Source: Rhizomys pruinosus
Taxonomy: Eukaryota > Chordata > Mammalia > Rodentia > Spalacidae
Length of the DNA stretch: 64,000 bases
Reading direction: 5' to 3'
Assembly (NCBI GenBank): GCA_009823505.1
Contig: VZQC01005680.1
Coordinates: 4,770,559-4,834,558, forward strand
Shown here: one piece after another, positions 32,980 through 44,949 of the stretch
Layout: every line of letters begins with the position of its first letter
Numbering within the stretch: position 1 is the stretch's first letter
Program-made: the position numbers and the translations under genes
Notes under the pieces: generated by a model
Told to the model about the DNA's origin: nothing
The model's input: only the letters and a program-made list of their open reading frames with translations
The model's database searches: none

Positions 32980-34436
32980 AAGGAAGGAAGGTGGTTATAA
33001 TATTCCTCTTAGTCCAGACTTTTTGATAATTTTTAATTTAAAAACTTAAAGCTAACAATGGGGGAGGAGATTCTGTATGTTCCCGGAGTAGACAACACCG
33101 ATCAAATGTCTGAAAATACACAATCTTTGTCTGCAAGATGGACTAAAAAATTCCAGCAGAGAGGCTGACCCATCTGGACAGTAAAGAAAAGGAAACCTCA
33201 GATGCCTGAGTCACAGACATTGAATATTCTCTAAATTCTGTTTGGGATAACTGTTTATAATGTGGTCTGTAAAAGTTTACCTTCCAGATGCTGATAAACC
33301 TCTCTACCTCACCTTTATTGGAAAAGGGGAAAAATGTGGATGTTAGTGGGAGTCATTCCCCCAACTGTAAATTGGAACAACTGCTATAATGGTAAATGAC
33401 TTAGATAGAACAGTGTGACTGCCTTCTTTGGTTGATTGATAGACATACAAACTGTACAGAGACGGTTCTCTATCTAAAGCTAAATACAAATGTAATTTAT
33501 AAGTGGTACAATTGAGCACAATGTGTTAATACAGGAGAGCTCTGATATCAACAATGATTGTTTCTGCCAAGGAGATGTTGGCTTGGGGAATCCAAGCCCC
33601 CCAAAATTATAAAGGCCTTTTGCCTGATAAAAAATGGGATATCAGCAAGAAAAAGGTGGTAAGTCCCTGTTTTATCAAAGAACTGGTGTAAGCATGAAAA
33701 AATATTTTGAGATATCACTTGCTACTGTTAGCTTGGCCTTTAAAATGCCAGAGAGCATTACCAAAGGCCACTAATCGCACAAGATATTGGTGCTCTCCTT
33801 GAGTCAAGCAGGACTCCTCTGTCAGTATCAGCTACACCTCATATGCTGGAGATCTGTGCAAACAGTGGCAGCCAGGTGTCTATACTATCCCAGATCTAGT
33901 TGGCTATTAGCTCTCTCCGGGAGAATAATCCAGGCTGATGCCCATAGAGCTTATGTCCTCTAGTAGTTAGGGATTATATGAGCCACAATAAGAACTTGAT
34001 CATCTTTTTAGAAAAATCACAGCTTATGGATTAACTACATCCAAGCATCTGTGTCTATGCTCACAGCTTAGCTTGCCATAATATACTATTGTTTTAAAAT
34101 TCCTGTACATCCAATTGCTTGTGTTTGTTAGTAGGTATTAAAAAGGTACCCGGGATAAGCTGTACACACCCATGAAAGGAAACAACCGACTGGAGTAAAA
34201 AACAATCTGCTTTGCTTTCCACCCACCTGTGCCCCTCTCCAAAGCCTAGGGAACAAATTTGCCCGAAAGAGGAGGGCGTCGGTAGAATGTAAGGGCGCGA
34301 TTGAGGTGAAACTGGGTTTACAATAGATTACAGAAACAGACTCACTCCTATTTGATCAACATGCATTGTGCATACAAGCTTTTCCAACTTGGACTATGGG
34401 AACATTAGGTTGTTCAAAATCTGAACATAGATTCTT
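32980..34436 (+). repeat. Long non-coding repeat, copy A
   Basis: Matches, as reverse complement and in order, both copies at 60.0-63.67 kb. Shared anchors include taacaatgggggaggagatt (33053), cagagaggctgacccatctg (33158), ccccccaaaattataaaggc (33597), aagcatctgtgtctatgctc (34042), tgtgcccctctccaaagcc (34228) and cctatttgatcaacatg (34348). It ends after ttgttcaaaatctgaacata and lacks the L1-like terminus of the other copies. No open frame on either strand, so it is not a gene fragment I can name. Confidence 0.85.
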
Positions 34437-34989
34437 AAAAACCCACCTTTACAGAGGTGGGGCTCCCCCTCTTTTTTGTATAAAAGAAGGAGGATTGTGC
34501 AGTCCTTGACAGAGGCCTGGGTAGAACTTTATATGTGCGTGGAAGCTCAGAGGTAGATGACATTAGGGGGAAGTAAGACCATTTCTTCTCTGGAGGCTAC
34601 AACTGGGAAAATGAGATGGGTCCCAGTAAATGCACCAGAGTGTCTCTTAAGAAGAGTTATCATTATCCTGTGGTGGGGACATTCTTTAAGCTCATTTAAA
34701 ATAGCTTAGATCTCTCTTGGTCATTTCATATGATCCTGGAAAAATTGACACTCCAGAGACAGACAACAGGTTAGGTATANTTTTTCCTGGCTATCGACTT
34801 ACCCGGTCTTTCCCTCTGGTTCTGTCTCTCCCTTATCAGAGTTTGGAGACATAGCCTCGTTAAAATCTTTCTCGGTGGTTTTGGAATGGGATCGGGTAAC
34901 TGAAATAAGGGAACAGTGGCTTGTGGGGCGAGCTCAGCCTGTCCCGCTGGGAGGTGCTGCGAGATGGCCATGCTGTGACACATGTGTGT
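34437..34989. other. Unassigned; contains one N
   Basis: No family recognised. On the minus strand, aaaaaagagggggagcccc (34461-34479) is polypurine and a GGGTAAGTC donor-like site lies near 34797; both are suggestive of retroviral interior only. Base 34780 is undetermined. Confidence 0.25.
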
Positions 34990-35142
34990 TTGTTTGTTTG
35001 GTCTTTGAGAAAGGGTCTCCCTTTAGTCCCAGCTGGCCTGGAGCTTGCTATGTAGACCAGGCTGGCCTTGAACACACAGAGATCTGCCTGCCTCTGTCTC
35101 CCAAATGCTGGGATTAAAGGCATGCGCCACCACGCCTGGTTG
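34990..35142 (-). repeat. B1 SINE, antisense
   Basis: tttgtttggtctttgagaaa, ggtctccctttagtcccagc, gccaccacgcctggttg. A short direct repeat tgtgaca flanks it (34976 and 35141). Confidence 0.85.
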
Positions 35143-35149
35143 TGACAGG

Positions 35150-35425
35150 TTTTTAAAATTACTAATAGATAGAGGAAAGCCCAGCCCACTGGATGCAGTG
35201 TCATCCATAGGCAGGTGGGCCTGGGCTGTGTAAGAAAGGTAGCCGTGCAAGCCAGGGGAAATGAGCCAGCGATCACCGTTCCTCCATGGTCTCTGCTTCG
35301 TGCTGCTTTGTGCTTCCTGCCTTGAGTTTCTTTGAGGGTAGACATTAGAGTGTAAGATGAAATAAATCCTTTCCTCTCCAAATTGTTTTTGGTCAGTGTT
35401 TTATCACAATCACATAAGCAAAGTA
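35150..35425 (+). mobile_element. MaLR-type LTR, sense, 5' truncated
   Basis: cagcccactggatgcagtgt, ctgggctgtgtaagaaaggt, tcctccatggtctctgcttc, AATAAA near 35361 and the 3' end ggtcagtgttttatcacaat. Same family as 11055-11455. Confidence 0.65.
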
Positions 35426-36084
35426 GGGTACATGCTCCCATAATTTACCCCTCAAAATGCACTAGTTCCCCAAGCCAGAAGGGTAGAATCGTGTCTTCGG
35501 CCTATCTCCTGAGCCCCATCTGGAGTCAATGTACGTCTCTGCAGGAAAAATCACACAATATGTAGGCATCTTACCTTCTGAGTGTGTTCCTACAAAGTGT
35601 GAATTTTAGATATGTAGACATGTAATTTTCAGTTTACATAAGTGACATTGTTACAGAATAATTTATTTTCATTAAGAATTGCTTATTTAAGACCTATGTT
35701 GTGTCTGTATCCATTACTTCTAACCACTGCTAAATATTCTGTGCTGCGTCTCCATCTCCTTGAACTTGGCTAATGTTAAAATATTTAACCTTTGAACAGC
35801 ACAGGCACCACCCAATCAGGAAGCTGATGGAGAGCCTGGTGAGGCGCAGACACTTCCTGAAATGCCAGGCTTTCATCTTTCCATCCTTAGCATGCAAGGT
35901 CTGGGTCTGTTTGAGGAGAGGATAAGGAGACTATGAATAGGCCAGGAAAAGCTGATGGTGATTGGCTGTTATTCACTACTCAGTAGCTCATTAGAGCCAT
36001 GACTGGCAGTGCCTACCTGTTTCCTACTGATGAATTCCCAGAATGCCACTGACTTTCGACCATAAACCACAATACAACAAAGCC
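35426..36084. other. Unassigned
   Basis: No repeat or gene recognised; moderate AT content. Confidence 0.3.
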
Positions 36085-36480
36085 ATGTGTCTTAGTTACT
36101 TTCCTCGTTGCTGTGACAAAAGCAATTTAAGGAGGTAAGGGTTGATTGTGTCTCACAGTTTAAGAATGCAGTCCATCATGGTGGGAAGGCATGGCGGCAG
36201 GAGTGTGAGGCAGCTGCTCACATGGCATCTGGTCATGAAGCAGACAGATGAATACTGGTGCTCAGCTTGCTTTCTCCTCTTGCTTAGTTCAAGGTCCCAG
36301 CCCATTCAATGATACCACTGTTATTCAGGTTGGGTCTTTATACCTCAATTAACTTCCTCATAGTCTTGCCTAGAGGCTAACCTATCCTAAATAATCTCTC
36401 ACACATGTCTGGAAACTTGTCAACTTGTTGCCCAAGTGGTTCTAGGTCTTGTCAAGTTCACAGTCAACAGGAACAGTCAC
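36085..36480 (-). mobile_element. MT-type MaLR LTR, antisense
   Basis: tgtcttagttactttcctcg at the left, gcagtccatcatggtgggaa, ggcatggcggcaggagtgtg, and tcttgtcaagttcacagtca at the right. Close match in order to 9640 and 40609. Confidence 0.7.
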
Positions 36481-36599
36481 ACCTTTTGTGTGGTGCAGGA
36501 CTGTAATCCCATCACGTGGGAGATGGAAGAAGGTGAAGTAGGAGTTCAAGGCTAGCTTCAGCTACATGGTAAGATACTTAACCCTAATGCAGAAACCCA

Positions 36600-36895
36600 T
36601 AAATGGCCAAAGCGCTGAGAGCACTAAATGGAACAATGAAATAACCCTGGTCAGCATTCAAGGAACATCACATAAGACAAGGAAAACAAGGGAAAATATG
36701 TAGCAAAAAAGATCTCATCTGAATGTGGCATGGCTGTTGGACTCATGAACTCATTGAAGCTGTGGTTGTCTGCATGAGACCTACAGATGCCCGAGCCCCT
36801 CAATAGTCCATCATGGATGAGGGAAGGGACCCATGAGGCACTGTCCCTCCATGAGAGACTATTGGCAATTAATGGTTGTTGAAGATGCATTTTAA
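36600..36895 (+). repeat. Old L1 3' UTR fragment
   Basis: gcatgagacctacagatgcc, catgaggcactgtccctcca and gactattggcaattaatggt follow the order of the L1 3' UTR at 54590-54770. Sense. Confidence 0.5.
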
Positions 36896-36904
36896 AAAAT
36901 CTTC

Positions 36905-37062
36905 TAGCTGGGAGTGGTAGCACACAACTTTAATCCTAGCACTTGGGAGGCAGAGGCAGGTTGATCTTTGTAAGTTCAAGGCCAGCCTGGTCTACAGAGT
37001 GAGTTCCAGGACATCTGGGGCTACAGGGAGACCCTGTCTCGAAAACACACACAAAAAAAATC
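36905..37062 (+). repeat. B1 SINE
   Basis: agctgggagtggtagcacac, tttaatcctagcacttggg, ggagaccctgtctcgaaaa, A-rich tail. Inserted in the L1-derived block; flanks aaaaaatcttct and aaaaaaaatctcct may be the TSD. Confidence 0.85.
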
Positions 37063-38330
37063 TCCTATATAAGTTTATTTGGATTACGGACCAGAGGATT
37101 AGAGGTCCATGGATGCTGGGATGCATGTTGGCAGAGGGGGCCAGTGCAGAATGCTAGGTGAGCACATCTTCAAACAGGCACAGAGCAGAGAGAGATTGCC
37201 TCCCAGAACCTGAAGTTAAGACCCCCTTGCTGAAGACAGGATATACTCTGAGACTGCATCTTGAGCAATGGATCTGGATCTGACCTGGAAGCCAACCACC
37301 CTGAAGGCTAGCTCTCATAGCTGTGGAGAGCACTATGCAAGCCACTAAGGGAGAACATCAATAGATGGTCTAACATCAGCCTCAAGACCAAATATCCATG
37401 TCAATGACCACAAAGCATACTGCATCCATACAATAACAGCACTTCTATCTTGTGGGAAATCAATGGCTAGCCAGTTGGACCTAAAGCCCACTCAGTGGGA
37501 GGAAACTCATGTGTAGTATTGATAACATAACCAGATGCATGCATCTGGAGAGGTCACAGGTCTTAGACAATTCCACAAAGTACACATATCCCTAAGCTAA
37601 GATAACATTTTACTAACTACAAAAGAAGTTTCCTTATACTTACAGACAAATATCCCAGACACCACTCAGAAAAGAAGCTTCTTTTGCTCCAGATGAGAAT
37701 AGTACAGAGTCCCACAGCTGGACACACACGGACATGGTCTGCGAATGGCCCATGCCTAAGTGGGATATCTACAATGCAACCTCTACACGCAAGACCCAAG
37801 CATCATAGAACAAGGATCCAGAAAGGCATTAACTACCTCTTAACTCTGGTTACGGAAGCTCCTTCATCCAATGGGAGATCAGGAGCCCAAAAGGGTCTGA
37901 ATGGCCAAACTGTGAAGATTAGGAGTCTACAGAGTGTGGTTCCATGGACAGGCTGCTTATATTCAGCTTCAGCCACCCAGGGCTCAGGGAACATTGGAGA
38001 AGAGGGGAAAGAATGATTGTAAGAGCCAGGGAGGTGATGCAAGACCAAACAGAAATGAATCCTACAAGCTCCTGGGACCGGGTTCATATGAACCTACAGC
38101 ATTAGTATCAGCATGCACAAGACCCATGCAAGCTCAGATGGACAAAAGCCCAGCACAGAACTGCAGAAATGGGTAGCAGAGTCCAACTGTGGTGGAGGAG
38201 GTATTGGCAGCAGATAGTGGTCGGGTGAGGAAGACCTGGCCTTCTTTAGAAAAGAGACTCTGGACAGGCTGACTAGAGCTTAGGGGAGGAGCTGACTGAG
38301 GAGTGATGGGGAGAGTGATTGGCACAACTG
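37063..38330 (+). repeat. Old L1 3' region, diverged
   Basis: The right half (37960-38160) has ccagggctcagggaacattg, attgtaagagccagggaggt and gcatgcacaagacccatgc, the usual order of rodent L1 3' UTRs. The left half is less clear. Overlapping frames of 60-110 codons on both strands have no L1 protein motif. Confidence 0.45.
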
Positions 38331-38428
38331 ACCTTAGCAGGAACGACAGAGGTGTGAACTCCAGGGTGAGGGGGGAGGGAGGGTGCCCAGGAAGAAGTGG
38401 ATAGAATGGCGATTAAGACTGACTGAGA

Positions 38429-38930
38429 GGGGCTGGAGAGATGGCCTAGCAGTTAAGAGTGCTGACTGCTCTTGTATGGGGCTGGAGAGATAGCCTAGCG
38501 GTTAAGAGTGCCGACTGCTCTTGCAGAGGATCCGGGTTCGATCCCCAGCACCCACATGGTGGCTGAGAACCATCTGTAACTCCAGTTCCAGGAGAACTCC
38601 AGTTCCAGGGGAATCCAACACCCTCTTCTGACCTCCAAGGCATTGCACACCACGGGTGCACAAACCCACATGCAGACAGTACATTCATACACATAGAAAA
38701 TAAATAAATAAAAATTTAAAAAAAAGAGCGCTGACTGCTCTTGTAGAGGACCCAGGTTCAATCCCTAACACCCACATGGTGGCTGAGAACTGTCTTTGAC
38801 TCCAGTTCCAGGGGAATCTGACACCCTCTTCTGACCTCTGCAGCATTGCACAACATAGGTGCACAAACCTACATGCAGACAGTACATTCATACACATAAA
38901 AAATAAATAAAATTTTAAAAAAAGACTGAG
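38429..38930 (+). repeat. B2 SINE split by another B2
   Basis: The head (38429-38476) and the body (38746-38930) belong to one older B2. They are separated by a second B2 whose insertion duplicated gctgactgctcttgta. Confidence 0.85.
38478..38725 (+). repeat. Young B2 inside B2
   Basis: Complete B2 with the 17-bp internal duplication (ctccagttccaggagaa twice at about 38580-38612). The target repeat, 20 bp with one mismatch, is at 38457-38476 and 38726-38745. Confidence 0.9.
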
Positions 38931-40496
38931 AAGTGATCTAAGAAACATATAAAAATTTAATTAAAAATAAAAGAATAAACTTCCCACTACCCTCCCCCTC
39001 AAATCAAAAATCAAATTACATGCTTCCAACATACAATGCATCTGAATACACATTCTCAGTCCAAAAGGGGCGAGTGGGCATGTATTGGGGAAATGCTTAC
39101 TAAAATGACCCTGAAAACCAGCAGAGCAAATCCCATCCCAGTAGCTCCATGACCAACTACTGGGAATTTACTTCCAAAGGGCACAAATGGCTTGGCCACT
39201 GTAGCTTTGCTCTGTTCGGCTTACGTCTCTCTTGGGCTGGTACCAAGCCCTGGGTACAGCTCTCCTTTGCAGATGTCACATTATTCTAGCATCTCCAATG
39301 TCTTCTTCGTGTCTCCACTGCCAACAACTTCACGCATTGGCCTTTCAGGGCCTTCTTCGGGACGGCCCTGCTGCACACTGCATGGCCTTGGAGGCTCCCA
39401 CACACCTTAGGGGAAGTACCAACAATCCTTTGCTCTGGCATCATTCAGGCCCTGAATCCAGCACAACGTGAACACTGTCAAGTTCAGCTGCCAGCCTAGA
39501 ATGGACCCTGACCTGCTTTCTTCACATTAACAGCTTTTGTCCATTGTAGATTTCTCCAGGCAGGAACCTTGTTTGGCTATTTCTTTTCACAAGGTGAAGC
39601 CTTAGCTGGGTGTGGTCTGGCCCTGTGAGAACACCTTCCATTGTTCCACTACAAATCTCAAGGCCTCTCCTTAATGCCTCTAATGTTCTTGTTATAGACA
39701 CCTTCCCCAGGCCTCGGCTCACGTTCAGCTCCCTAGTGCTCTTTTTTACTCCAACCATACATTTTACATTTCTTTCTGACCCACCTGCTCTTTTTCACTG
39801 TAGATCTGCACAATATTCACCATTAATAACCATGCCACCATTTCTATGTTAGGCTGCCTTGAAATGTCCTCTGCCAAAGAATTTAGTCCAGTACTTTATA
39901 ACTTAGCCTCCAGCAACCTCTTTCCCTGTGACCAGATGGCAATGAGATGCTTTGCCAAAATATCTCTAGTGCTGCTGATGTTCTTATTTTGTAGCTACTA
40001 ATAAGTTGCCTAAGTGCCTGTAAATAACCTCCCGCCCATGCTAAGGTGAAACTTTAATTGAATTCAGTGGGTCAGATAACAAAAGGATGTCGTGAGAGCA
40101 AGGAGGGGAATTTGTTAAGAAGACAAGTTCCAGTGGGAGAGGAAGGGGACGACAGCAGAATGGGGACGGTGAACAGGACTAAACTTCGTCACATAAATGT
40201 ATGGAACGATTAAAAAGCTAAGAAAAATGGAACGAACTGAACTAAATGAATGCAGCAAGTGTCCCTGCGTTTGTGTCATTACGGGTCTTTAGGCAGACTT
40301 TCCCTGGAATAGCTACTAGGCAAGGAACTGCCAGACTCCATGGCAGAATTGATCCACTCTCCCACCAGCAGGCAGAGCGTGTGTTTGCCTTAGCCTGACA
40401 ACCTTGCCAATATTTTCACTTTTGCTTCATTAAATATGCGTGAAAGTGTAACTGTCTACTTTGGTTAGGGTTTGTCTGATTTCCAACTACCAATTG
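38931..40496. other. Unassigned 1.5 kb
   Basis: No SINE and no simple repeat. Pyrimidine-rich blocks at 39190-39900 may be old antisense LTR-retrotransposon interior, but I cannot place them. Frames of 60-80 codons overlap on both strands and show no motif. Confidence 0.3.
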
Positions 40497-40608
40497 TGAT
40501 AGTTTACAGATGAAGGAGCCTCCCCAAAGAGCTCATGTGTTGAAAGCTCGAGGCCCAGTGGTAGATCTTATCAGAATCCAATCAGCTGATTAGATCCTGA
40601 GGACTGGA
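40497..40608 (+). repeat. MaLR LTR 5' fragment
   Basis: tgtgatagtttacagatgaa and agctcatgtgttgaaagctc resemble the head of an old MaLR LTR. It is cut at the right by the antisense LTR. Confidence 0.5.
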
Positions 40609-40978
40609 TAAGCTACTGTTATCAGTGCTGTGACAAAGCATCTACCAAAAGCAGCTTAAGAGAGGAGAGGTTGACTGTGGCTCCCAGTTGTGAGGCTGCA
40701 GTCCATCATGGTGGGAAGGCACTGTGGCAGGAGCGTGAGGCAGCTGCTCACATGCATCCACACTCAGGAAGCAGAGAGATGAATGCTGGTGCTCAGCTCG
40801 CTTTCTTCTGTTTATTCAGTCCGGAATCCTAGCCCGTGGGTTGGTGCTGCCCACATTCAGGGTGGGTTTTCCTGCTTCAAAGAACCAAATCTACATAATC
40901 CTTCATAGGTGAACTCAAAAGTCTATTTCCATGGTGACTTTAGATCCTGACAAGTTTACAATTAATATTAACCATCAG
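40609..40978 (-). mobile_element. MT-type MaLR LTR, antisense
   Basis: cagtgctgtgacaaagcatc, gcagtccatcatggtgggaa, tgctggtgctcagctcgctt and a right end with gacaagtttacaattaatat. It interrupts the LTR fragment on its left. Confidence 0.65.
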
Positions 40979-41179
40979 AGTAGGTTTCGTATTTATAAAC
41001 CATATGTCAGGCTTGTTGTCACTTTTTAAAAACATCATCTACCTGAACATTTAATTCATCTCTGCATGGTCTCATAACAATTAGTGAAGCAAGAGCATTA
41101 TGCTCCAATAAGATAGAAAAATCTAGATTAAGTAAACATGTCGCTAGTAAAGAATTTCTCATTATGTGCATTATGGATT

Positions 41180-41388
41180 TTAAAAATTAAATTTTTAATA
41201 AAAATTAATGCCTGCATTATTTAAGTACATCTGTGCATGCAATGCTCATGGAGTCCAGAGGGGGGCACTGGATCCCCTGGAACTGGAGTTACAGATGGTC
41301 GTTAGTTGCCATTGGGTGCTGGGAACTGAGCCCAGGTCTTCAGCAAGAGCAACCAGCGCTCTTAAGTGCTGAGCCATCTCTCCAGCCC
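41180..41388 (-). repeat. B2 SINE, antisense, with TSD
   Basis: A-rich tail complement (41180-41210), gcatgcaatgctcatggagt, aaccagcgctcttaagtgct, gagccatctctccagccc. Direct repeat cattatggat at 41170-41179 and 41389-41398. Confidence 0.85.
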
Positions 41389-41451
41389 CCATTATGGATG
41401 TTCATTTCTCACATATTTTAAGGTATGGGCAGCCACGTCCCAGGCTATGGC

Positions 41452-41498
41452 TTTTTTTTTTTTTTTTTTTTTTTTTTTTGATTTTTTTTTTTTTTTTT
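41452..41498 (-). repeat. Long poly-T, retroposon tail
   Basis: Two T-runs (29 and 16 bases) split by GA. No SINE or L1 body is recognisable to the right, so the parent of this A-tail on the minus strand is unknown. Confidence 0.6.
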
Positions 41499-42334
41499 AT
41501 TATCCTCCCTCCTCAGACTCCCATGCTCTGGGATTCCATTTTGGAGTACTGGAACATAATAAAACATTATTTTGTTAAAATCAGAGTCATTCTAAGAAGC
41601 AAGAAATTTCTAATCACATGGAATGCAGCTTGGACAAAGCCATTCACCCTTCTGAAACCTCAGTTTCTGAATCTGTAGAATGGGGGCATCATGGCTTATT
41701 GCTCAGAGACAGGGAGCTTAAAGAAATGTTGAGCTGAGCTTCTAAGACTCAGATTTATTCATCTCCACGTCGCTTGTCCTGATCATCCAGCCTCCCACCC
41801 AGCCCTCATGGGCCATACTTGACAGGAACGGCTGAGATATTCCAGCAGCTGTAGCCACTGATGCCTGAAGCAAAGCCTTTGTTGATTTAGCTGTTTGTCA
41901 GGAGCCCAGTAGTCATGGTGCATCTGGTCCACACGTCCTGCTCCAGCAGGTTGTCACTGGCAGAGAGAAACAAGTTCCACTGGCATAGTCTGTGTTTCCA
42001 GTCACAGCTCATCTGAGCACTGCTCAAAGTCCAAAGCCATTATTTACAGCTCAGTGAAGAGGGACCAGAGAAGCAGGAGCCATGCTTGAGCCCTGCACTG
42101 CAACAGTCCCTACAGAGAGCAACAGAGTGGACGACTAACAGGAGACAGGGGTCCACAGCGCCTCATCCTGACTAAGTTCTCCCCAAGCCATAGTGCTGCC
42201 TCCGCTCCACCCACAAATGCCTGTTCCAAAGAGTGCAGCACACAGGGGTCATGGGGCTGGGTGGGAGGCTGGATATCGTGGTGCAGATCCATCCCATTTA
42301 CCCAAGACTCCTCGTTTTCATACTAATACTCTAA
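41499..42334. other. Unassigned, non-repetitive-looking
   Basis: About 0.8 kb without mobile-element motifs. The block 41740-42300 has moderate GC and may be single copy. No convincing open frame. Confidence 0.3.
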
Positions 42335-42605
42335 TCTAAGCCTGACATGGTAGTACACACCTGAAATCTCAGCCCTGGGGATTCAGAGACAAAAAGATCC
42401 CTAAGCCTTCCTGGCCAGCCAGGCCAGCCTGCTAGGCAAGTGCTATGCCAATAAGGGACCCTGTGTCAAAAAGCAGGATGGACAGATCTGAAGAATGACA
42501 CAAGGCCCACCTCTGACCTCTATACACATGGGCCTATGTGCATGCTCGCCTGCACATACGTGCACCTGCACATACACGCACATACACATGGACAAATAAA
42601 TGAAA
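42335..42605 (+). repeat. B4/RSINE1-type SINE
   Basis: cctgacatggtagtacacac, ggccagccaggccagcctgc, then a GC/CA-rich tail gcacatacgtgcacctgcac and ggacaaataaatg. Confidence 0.6.
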
Positions 42606-42612
42606 GAAGGGG

Positions 42613-42880
42613 CAAGCAGGTAGCTGAGCAGGTAAAGTAACGTGCTGGACAAGTGTGAGGACCTGAGTTCAATCCCTTATACCTGTCTAAAAATCTGAGA
42701 GTGATGGTGCATTCTGGTAAGTGCTGGGGAGGGAGAGACAGGAGGACCCCTGGGGCTCACTGGACAGACAGCCTACCCCATCAGTGAGGTCCAGGGTCAG
42801 TGAGAGACTGTATCAAAATCTAAGGTGGACAGGAATGGAGGAAGACACATGACATGTACCTCTGGCTTCTACACACACTA
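42613..42880 (+). repeat. B4 SINE
   Basis: ID-like head (tagctgagcaggtaaagtaa), cctgagttcaatccctta, gtgctggggagggagagaca and acccctggggctcactggac. Its tail passes into the CA-rich array. Confidence 0.65.
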
Positions 42881-43394
42881 ACATACGTACAGATATACAC
42901 ACATACAACAGACAGACACACAAAGACATACACACATACATACACACACACACAGAAACATACACACAACTCAAACACATGGAGATATACAGAGGCACAT
43001 ATACATATATATATATGTAGACAGATACATACATATACACACAGAGATATATACAAAGACACATACAACCCATAGACAAACATAAACACAGACATAAAGA
43101 CATTCAACACACCACACATATATACATATAACATACACACATATAACAGAGGTAAACATACACATGCACACATAGGACACACATATACATACACACAGAC
43201 ACACATTTACACTTTACAGAAACATACTTACAACTTAAACACATGCACAGATACACACAGGGACACAGAGACACCCACATCCATACAAACACCATGCACA
43301 AACACATACGTATACACACATACACTCATACCTACATGCCGACAGTACATTCATATGCATAAATAAAAATTTTAAAAATAATAATAAAAAAAGA
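42881..43394. repeat. Compound (CA)/(CATA)-rich array
   Basis: About 460 bases made of cacaca, acatac and agacac words with a perfect (AT) patch at 43003-43016. It ends in a B2 3' end (cgacagtacattcatatgc, then AT-rich tail). Frames of 60-128 codons rich in Cys, Val and Tyr are artefacts of the repeat. Confidence 0.85.
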
Positions 43395-43484
43395 AAGGTT
43401 GCTGAGCAAGCCAGGGGAAGCAAGCCAGTAAGCAGTGTTCCTCCATGGTCTCTGCTTCAGTTTCTACATCCAGGTGAGGGTAAC
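43395..43484 (+). repeat. MaLR LTR fragment
   Basis: gaaaggttgctgagcaagcc and tcctccatggtctctgcttc match the middle of the LTRs at 11055 and 35150. Confidence 0.55.
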
Positions 43485-43600
43485 CTTGAGCCATAATAGG
43501 CCTGGGACTCACCATGTAATATAAGGTAGGATCAGACTTGCAACAATCCTTTTGTCTCGGCCTCCCAAGTGCTGGATGTGGTAGGACGCACTCCAATGCT
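43485..43600 (-). repeat. B1-like fragment, antisense
   Basis: ttttgtctcggcctcccaag and tgctggatgtggtagga resemble the antisense B1 right part; the left half is diverged. Confidence 0.4.
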
Positions 43601-43624
43601 TGACCCTGTAGAAATTCTTTTAAA

Positions 43625-43848
43625 ACTTTTTTTTTAATTTTTATTTATTTTTCTATGTGTATGAATGTACTGTCTGCATGTAGGTTTGTGCACCCGTGTC
43701 GTGCAATGCCACGGAGGTCAGAAGAGGGTCTCGGATTCCCCTGGAACTGGAGTTCTCCTGGAATTGGAGTTTCAGACGGTTCTCAGCCGCCATGTGGGTG
43801 CTGGGGATAGAATCCGGGTCCTCTGTAAGAGCAGTCGGCACTCTTACA
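43625..43848 (-). repeat. Young B2, antisense, 5' truncated
   Basis: Antisense B2 with A-tail complement (43625-43652) and the 17-bp internal duplication (ctggaactggagttctcct then ctggaattggagt). It stops after gcagtcggcactctta, without the last 30 bases of the head. Confidence 0.85.
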
Positions 43849-43899
43849 TAACTTTTTTAAAGTAAATGAAAAGAAAAGCAATTTGTTAAGCTTGAAGGC

Positions 43900-44300
43900 T
43901 GAAAGTATTGGCATTGGTCAGGATCTTCTGGCTACACCAACTCAAGGTGGATAATTGAACTTGAACTCCAGGATCTGGAGTCACCTGAGTCATACTTCTG
44001 GACATGTCTGTGAGAAAGTTTCTAGATCAGGTTAACTGAGGAGGGAAGACCCACCCTGACTGTGGGCAGCACTGTCCCACGGGATGGGGTCCTTAACTGA
44101 ATAAAAAGGAAAAAGTGAGCTGAGCACCAGCATTCATCTCTCTGCTTCCTGACTGTGGAGGCCTTGTGAGCAGCTGCCTCACGCTCCTGCCGCCATGCTT
44201 TCCCACCAGGACGGGCTGCACCCTCAAACCGTGAGACACAATAAACCCTTCCTCCTTTAGTTGCTTAGTTGCAGCAACAGAAAGCAATTAAGGCGATTCT
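43900..44300 (+). mobile_element. MT-type MaLR LTR, sense
   Basis: aggaagacccaccctgact, gagctgagcaccagcattca, AATAAA near 44240 and the 3' part gttgcagcaacagaaagc. The reverse complement of the family at 9640. Confidence 0.65.
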
Positions 44301-44344
44301 CTAGACAGTTCTTGGGAAAGAGAACTGGTCAGGCTGTATTGGAG

Positions 44345-44690
44345 TGTTGGGGCAGTTTGAATGAGCAATATCCCCCATGAGCTCCAAATATCTGGATATT
44401 TAGTCCCCAGTTGGTGATGCTGTTTGGGGAATTTCATGGACCATGTAGGAGATGTGGTCTTGCAGGAGGAAGAACATCACTGGGAACAGGCTTTGAGAGC
44501 TCGCAGTGACGCTCGCCTCCATTTGTCTCTGCTTCCTGTGCCTCTTGAAGACTTAAGCACTCAGCTTTCTGCTGCAGCCACCTCCTGCCACGTGCCTCCA
44601 CCCTCTAGAATCATAAGCACAATAAACTCTTCCTTCTATAAGTTGGTTATGGTGTTTTATCACAGCAACAGGGAAGTAACTAATCCAGTT
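44345..44690 (+). mobile_element. ORR1-type MaLR solo LTR
   Basis: cagtttgaatgagcaatatc, agtccccagttggtgatgct, aatcataagcacaataaact and the end atcacagcaacagggaagta actaatcc. The clearest ORR1 of the three here. Confidence 0.75.
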
Positions 44691-44949
44691 GCCTAGGAGA
44701 CACATTTTAAACTCTGATTTAAAGACTCAGCTAAGGATGTTAGATAGAAAAAGCCCTAAGTAATGAACAGCAACTGAATGTGTTTGGGTAAGGTAGATTC
44801 ATAATAGATTCCCAAGTGCTTAAATCAGAACTCTGCACCCAAAGCCTTACTTCAAATCCTGATTCCAGTCCTTTGGAGCGTGAGGCTCTGTGACAGTTAT
44901 TTGGTGGCTTTAGTTATTACAGGCAAATGGCTGTATGGTTAAAAATCCA

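Noticed and set aside
41452..41498. Poly-T as a polymerase III terminator of an RNA gene
   Set aside because: Its length and the SINE-rich context fit an A-tail on the minus strand. No RNA gene body was found beside it.
42813..43325. Cys-rich and Tyr-rich frames up to 128 codons
   Set aside because: Direct translation of a CA/CATA simple repeat. Composition and multi-frame openness show it is an artefact.
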